The translations under genes and the position numbers were made by a program. DNA of 64,000 nucleotides. It comes from Paenibacillus thiaminolyticus. GTDB lineage: Bacteria; Bacillota; Bacilli; Paenibacillales; Paenibacillaceae. The notes under the pieces were generated by a model, which did no database searches, was not told the DNA's origin, and worked only from the letters and a program-made list of their open reading frames with translations. How positions within the stretch are numbered: position 1 is the first letter of the stretch; each line of letters begins with the position of its first letter. Shown here in pieces: positions 60,240 through 64,000 of this stretch. The stretch spans positions 1,426,001-1,490,000 of the forward strand of contig NZ_CP041405.1 in assembly GCF_007066085.1 (NCBI RefSeq). Direction: 5' to 3'.

Positions 60240-62414
60240 GTGACTGACACGTTTCAAAGTGCCTATCAAGAAGAGCAGCACCATCTTGATGCGACACTCC
60301 GGGATATCCGGAAGCAGTATGAAGCACTGCGGCAAATTCCCGTCTATACGGGAGATGATTTTACCGAGCAAGTGTTGGAAGATGCTCGCGAGCAGCGCCG
60401 GCAGCGTCTGCAGCGGGCGGCGAGAGAGCCGTATTTCGGCCGCCTCGATGTCCGGGAAGGAAGCCGCGAACAGGTACTCCCGCTCTACATCGGGAAGCAG
60501 GGGGTCGATGCCAGCGAGAGGCGGGAGCAGCAAGCCTCCAAGCCGGGCGCGGATCCTTACCCGCTCGTCATCGATTGGCGCGCTCCCGTCGCCAGCCTGT
60601 TCTACTCCTTCACGGGCGGATTGGAGCCCGCCGCCTACGACGCGCCAGAGGGGACGCTGACAGCGGAGGTCCACTTGAAGCGGAACCTCGTGATCCGCAA
60701 TGAGCAGCTTCTGCGGGTGGTCGATACGTTCGACCGCGAGCAGGGAGAAGAGAGCGTGACCGACGAATTCCTCGTCTATCGCTTGGGCGAGAACAAGGAC
60801 AACAAGCTGCGCGACATTGTCTCGACCATCCAATCGGAGCAGGATGCGATCATCCGCGCGCCGAAGAACAAGGCGCTGTTCATCCAAGGGGTCGCCGGCA
60901 GCGGCAAGACGACCGTCGCACTGCATCGCCTCGCCTACTTGCTCTATCAATATCAAGATCAGATTCATGCCGAGCGCATGATTATTTTTGCGCCGAACCG
61001 CATGTTCCTTGACTATATCGGGGAAGTGCTGCCCGAGCTGGGCGTCGGCAATATCCAGCAGCGCACCTTCGCCGATTGGGCGCTGGAGCTGACCGGGCTG
61101 GAGGAGCGCGTACAGCTCGCCTCGCCGATGGACGAGATCGAGCAATGGTACGGCTCCCTCGCGGAGCGGCCGCTCGATAGCAGCGGCAGCCCGGGACGCT
61201 TCAAGGGCTCGCTGGAATGGATGCGGCTGCTGGACGAGTTCGTCCAGCATTGGGTGGAGCGTGCTATACCGGAGGAAGATTTCGTCCCTTGGGACGGCAG
61301 CTTGCTGCCGCACGCGACGATCGCGCACTGGTTCCAGCAGGAATACCGCTCCTATGAGCCAGCCAAGCGGCTGGAGCGCGTGTCCGCCCGCATGCAGCGC
61401 TGGCTGGAGATGGAGCTGAAGCAGGAGCTGAGCAAGTCCCGCCTGCAGGAGAAGAAGCGCAAAGGCTCCGCCAAATTAAAATCGTATCTGAAGCGCTGGT
61501 CCAAAGCCGAGGTTATGGAAGTCTACAAGCAGCTGCTGCAGGACGATGCCTATGCCGGGCACCTCCCGGCATCCGTAAGGAAGCAGACGTTGGCGGGCTT
61601 GAAGCGCGGCATCGTGAAGCAGGAGGATGTGGCCACCCTCGTCTGCCTGCACCTGCTGCTTCATGGCGTAACCTCCGCCCAGCGGTTCGATCACATCGTC
61701 ATCGACGAAGCGCAGGACTTCTCCCCGCTTCAAGTCGCCCTGCTCGATCGGCTCGCGAAGAGCCACTCGTTCACGATATTGGGCGACCTGTCGCAAGGCA
61801 TTCATGCCTATGCCGGCATCGAAGACTGGCAGGAGATGCGCGACGCCTTCGCCGGCGAAGACACGGCATATCACGCCTTGACGCGAAGCTACCGTTCGAC
61901 GATGGAGATTATCCACTTCGCCAACGCGATCCTGAAGCGCGGCGTGAAGAAGACCATGCTCGCCGAGCCGGTATTCCGCAGCGGGAACAAGGTCCGCATA
62001 CGCTACGAAGCCCCTGAGCAGGCCGCTTCCTGGGTCGCCAGCGAACTGGATCGCCACCGGAAGCAGGGCTATCAGACGACGGCCATTCTGACCCGCACGA
62101 CAGAGGAAGCGCGCGAATGGCATGAGAGGCTCCGAGCGCTGGGCACCGCAGCGCATCTCATCGACGGCCGGCAGCAGCAATATTCGGGCGGCATCTCGGT
62201 CCTTCCGGTCTATCTGTCGAAAGGGCTTGAGTTCGACGCCGTCATTCTGCTCCATGCCAATGACACGCATTACGGCATGAGCCCGCTGGAAGCGCGGCTG
62301 ATGTATGTCGGCTGCACGCGCGCGCTTCATCAGCTGACCCTGTGCGTAGACGGCGCCATCAGCCCGCTGCTCCCGCAGTCAGATGATGAATGGACCGTGC
62401 ACGAGCATTCATAA
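60240..62414 (+). CDS. helD: HelD-type superfamily 1 helicase (RNA polymerase recycling factor)
   Basis: 724 residues. An N-terminal coiled-coil arm (about 1-60, rich in Gln/Glu/Arg) precedes the UvrD-like motor: Walker A GVAGSGKTT near 222, DEAQDFSPLQ (motif II) near 488, GDLSQGIHAYAG, and motif VI VGCTRALHQLTL. This matches Bacillus HelD, which releases stalled RNA polymerase. GTG 60240 has GGAGGT 8 nt upstream. A second frame on the opposite strand over 500 codons long is a shadow of this gene. Confidence 0.94.
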   Translation: MTDTFQSAYQEEQHHLDATLRDIRKQYEALRQIPVYTGDDFTEQVLEDAREQRRQRLQRAAREPYFGRLDVREGSREQVLPLYIGKQGVDASERREQQASKPGADPYPLVIDWRAPVASLFYSFTGGLEPAAYDAPEGTLTAEVHLKRNLVIRNEQLLRVVDTFDREQGEESVTDEFLVYRLGENKDNKLRDIVSTIQSEQDAIIRAPKNKALFIQGVAGSGKTTVALHRLAYLLYQYQDQIHAERMIIFAPNRMFLDYIGEVLPELGVGNIQQRTFADWALELTGLEERVQLASPMDEIEQWYGSLAERPLDSSGSPGRFKGSLEWMRLLDEFVQHWVERAIPEEDFVPWDGSLLPHATIAHWFQQEYRSYEPAKRLERVSARMQRWLEMELKQELSKSRLQEKKRKGSAKLKSYLKRWSKAEVMEVYKQLLQDDAYAGHLPASVRKQTLAGLKRGIVKQEDVATLVCLHLLLHGVTSAQRFDHIVIDEAQDFSPLQVALLDRLAKSHSFTILGDLSQGIHAYAGIEDWQEMRDAFAGEDTAYHALTRSYRSTMEIIHFANAILKRGVKKTMLAEPVFRSGNKVRIRYEAPEQAASWVASELDRHRKQGYQTTAILTRTTEEAREWHERLRALGTAAHLIDGRQQQYSGGISVLPVYLSKGLEFDAVILLHANDTHYGMSPLEARLMYVGCTRALHQLTLCVDGAISPLLPQSDDEWTVHEHS

Positions 62415-62421
62415 ATAGCAC

Positions 62422-62506
62422 AAAGGCCGTCCCGAAAGAAGGAAGATTCTCTCATCGGGACGGCCTTCACACAGCCAAGAGCTATCCAAAGCTCTTGGCT
62501 GTTTTG
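62422..62506. terminator. Two terminators after helD
   Basis: AAGGCCGTCCCGA/TCGGGACGGCCTT (62422-62467) works in both directions with the KinB-like gene; ACAGCCAAGAGCT/AGCTCTTGGCTGT (62471-62502) is followed by TTTTG on the plus strand. Confidence 0.85.
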
Positions 62507-62536
62507 CGTTAAGCGGAGCCGGGCACAAAATCGGCG

Positions 62537-63799
62537 CTACCGGAACAGCCGCACCTGCTTGAATTGCAGCACGCAGGTCGTCCCTTCGTCCGGCCGGCTG
62601 TAATAGGAGACCTTGCCGTTCATCGCCTTCATCAATCCGATGACGACCATCAGGCCCAAGCCGGTCCCCTTCTCCTTCGTCGTGTAGAACGGCATGCCGA
62701 TGCGCTTGATCTGACTCTCGCTCATGCCGACCCCAGTATCCTTGATATGGATATGGACGCCTTCGTTGTCGGACCATGTCGTCACGGTCAGTTCGCCGCC
62801 GCTTGGCATCGATTCAACGGCGTTCTTCATAATGTTCAACAGGCATTGCTGCAGCTTCTTCGACTCCCCCGACACGTAACGCGGACATTTGGTCAGATGC
62901 TGGGTGTTCACCTTCACCTCGGACAAGGCGCACAGCGGCGCGATCATGGCGACGACATCATCCACCTCCTTCTGAACGTGAAGCGGCTGTGCCAGCTCGA
63001 CGACAGGCTTGGCATAGTTCAAATAATCGGTGATGATTGCATTGGCCTGCTCGATTCCCGCTACGGCATGGCGGTGATAGTTCTCGAATTGCCCGGGGGT
63101 GAGATTCTCCTTCTTCATCAGTTGGAGAAAGCCTTGGGATGTGGTAAGAGGGTTGCGAATCTCATGGGAGATGGATGCGGCCAGCTGCCCTACGACCTGA
63201 TACTTCTCGGCGCGGAACAGCTCCTCCCGCATTTTTTCCTGGTTTTTGACATGATGATAAATATAACTGACGTACATCGCCGACAAATACGTGCCGACCA
63301 CCGCCACTCCCGCATCGATGCCAGTCAGATGCTCCCACTGGGTGAAGCATAGCAAATACCCAAGCAAATAGGTCGTCGTCAAGGTGACGGCCAGCAGGCA
63401 AATCTGCCAATAGGTGCTCTGAAGCATATGCCGGTAATGGAAAAAAAGGCCCATCACGAGCAGCAGCGTCGAGCCGACAGCGGTCGCCAGCACATTCTCG
63501 CCCAGCAGCAGCACGGTGATCACATTGAAGGCAAGCCAGGTGACGATCCCGGGCAAAAAACCTTCGAACAGCGCCGCCAGCGTCAGCGAGATCGGCGTCA
63601 GATGAATGCCGTACACGAACGGATGTATCTTTTCATAGCGAATATAGAAATACGTCAGCACCAGAAGGATGCCGATGAACAGCATCTTTCTCCGGTAATT
63701 GGCGAACATGAACTGCGGCGTGATCAGCAAGAACATCAGACAGGCGGACATAATATACAGCAGTCCCTTGAATTCCTGGGATAGTATCGAATCGATCAA
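62537..63799 (-). CDS. KinB-like membrane sensor histidine kinase
   Basis: About 420 residues. Six hydrophobic helices fill the first 190 residues (a 5TM-type sensor with short loops). The dimerisation domain has SISHEIRNPLTTSQGF with the phospho-acceptor His; N box NIMKNAVESM, G1 DTGVGM, F and G2 box FYTTKEKGTGLGL. TTG 63799 (MIDSILSQEFKGLL) has AAAGGA upstream and is preferred over ATG 63835, which has none. The type resembles sporulation phosphorelay kinases; no response regulator is adjacent, as usual for these. Confidence 0.9.
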   Translation of the reverse strand: MIDSILSQEFKGLLYIMSACLMFLLITPQFMFANYRRKMLFIGILLVLTYFYIRYEKIHPFVYGIHLTPISLTLAALFEGFLPGIVTWLAFNVITVLLLGENVLATAVGSTLLLVMGLFFHYRHMLQSTYWQICLLAVTLTTTYLLGYLLCFTQWEHLTGIDAGVAVVGTYLSAMYVSYIYHHVKNQEKMREELFRAEKYQVVGQLAASISHEIRNPLTTSQGFLQLMKKENLTPGQFENYHRHAVAGIEQANAIITDYLNYAKPVVELAQPLHVQKEVDDVVAMIAPLCALSEVKVNTQHLTKCPRYVSGESKKLQQCLLNIMKNAVESMPSGGELTVTTWSDNEGVHIHIKDTGVGMSESQIKRIGMPFYTTKEKGTGLGLMVVIGLMKAMNGKVSYYSRPDEGTTCVLQFKQVRLFR

Positions 63800-63857
63800 A
63801 GTTAACCGTTCCTTTCCGAACGTATTAGCTGCCATTCGCCGTACGCGCGAAAGCGAC

Positions 63858-64000
63858 TTAACCGATTATTTTCCCGTTCCAGGGCAAGCCTTTGTGGAAG
63901 CGGGCTCGATCGTTGGAACGCCAAGCCGACAGAATCGGGTAGTCATACATGTCCCATATTTTGCAGGGGGGCGCATCGGAGCCGGCGCGCTCCAAAATGC
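63858..64000 (-). CDS. C-terminal end of an unrecognised protein (5' part outside window)
   Basis: The minus-strand frame enters at the right edge and stops at TAA 63858-63860, giving 46 residues: ...CKIWDMYDYPILSAWRSND, then RARFHKGLPWNGKIIG. Dense aromatic and charged residues and absence of frame shadows suggest real coding. No family recognised. Confidence 0.6.
   Translation of the reverse strand, partial: ILERAGSDAPPCKIWDMYDYPILSAWRSNDRARFHKGLPWNGKIIG

Noticed and set aside
59787..61328. 513-codon minus-strand frame opposite helD
   Set aside because: Shadow of the GC-rich helD coding strand; no recognisable protein and no start signal.
1..64000. tRNA, rRNA, prophage or plasmid replication genes
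   Set aside because: None seen on either strand; no attachment site or origin-like cluster was recognised.

Overview
The window looks like chromosomal DNA of a Paenibacillus-type Firmicute. It is moderately GC-rich, has strong AGGAGG ribosome binding sites and many GTG/TTG starts, and carries three YesM/YesN-type two-component systems (cache-type sensor kinase plus AraC-family response regulator) beside sugar ABC transporters that lack their own ATPase. CcpA-like cre sites and a yybP-ykoY manganese riboswitch also fit. The genus is inferred from architecture, not from a database match.

Layout. 1-8503: a catabolic block on the minus strand (split UxaA-type dehydratase, SDR, cyclase-family hydrolase, small protein, RbsD-type mutarotase; then SDR and FAH-family hydrolase; then lutA and lutB), read away from a divergent LacI regulator that has a clear promoter/operator. 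The set fits non-phosphorylating oxidation of a 6-deoxyhexose (L-fucose/L-rhamnose type) to pyruvate and L-lactate, with Lut proteins oxidising the lactate. 8504-10648: no genes, but two unrelated tandem repeat arrays (41 bp and about 115 bp). 10649-17751: a sugar ABC transporter with its own YesMN pair. 17752-24713: an AT-richer islet (second YesMN pair plus an AfuABC/FbpABC-type transporter) bracketed by two copies of the same insertion-sequence remnant.

24813-28961: YheO-type PAS regulator, D-serine dehydratase/D-threonine aldolase-like enzyme, RidA protein and NhaC antiporter, a probable D-amino-acid operon. 29058-29636: two small membrane proteins. 29864-33508: kduI, DeoR regulator, kduD and a GH88 unsaturated glucuronyl hydrolase for unsaturated uronides. 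33744-36089: AraC regulator divergent from a GH4 glycosidase. 36190-38548: YeiH-type transporter and LysR regulator. 38717-39662: TerC protein behind a manganese riboswitch. 39808-46606: msrAB, a DUF4261 protein with an acidic low-complexity tract, a Gfo/Idh/MocA oxidoreductase, repeat-filled spacers, two membrane proteins and a signal peptidase I.

46698-53877: third YesMN pair and an Lpl/Ytc-type oligosaccharide transporter. 54131-54756: decayed ABC transporter gene flanked by a duplicated promoter-like segment. 54883-64000: metallophosphoesterase, BceAB-type transporter, a disrupted small membrane protein gene, the RNA polymerase recycling helicase HelD, a KinB-like kinase and the 3' end of an unrecognised gene.

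Two themes stand out. One is a catabolic programme for deoxy sugars, unsaturated uronides and oligosaccharides under local regulators. The other is an unusual load of short tandem repeats: at least six unrelated families in spacers and two inside coding sequences.
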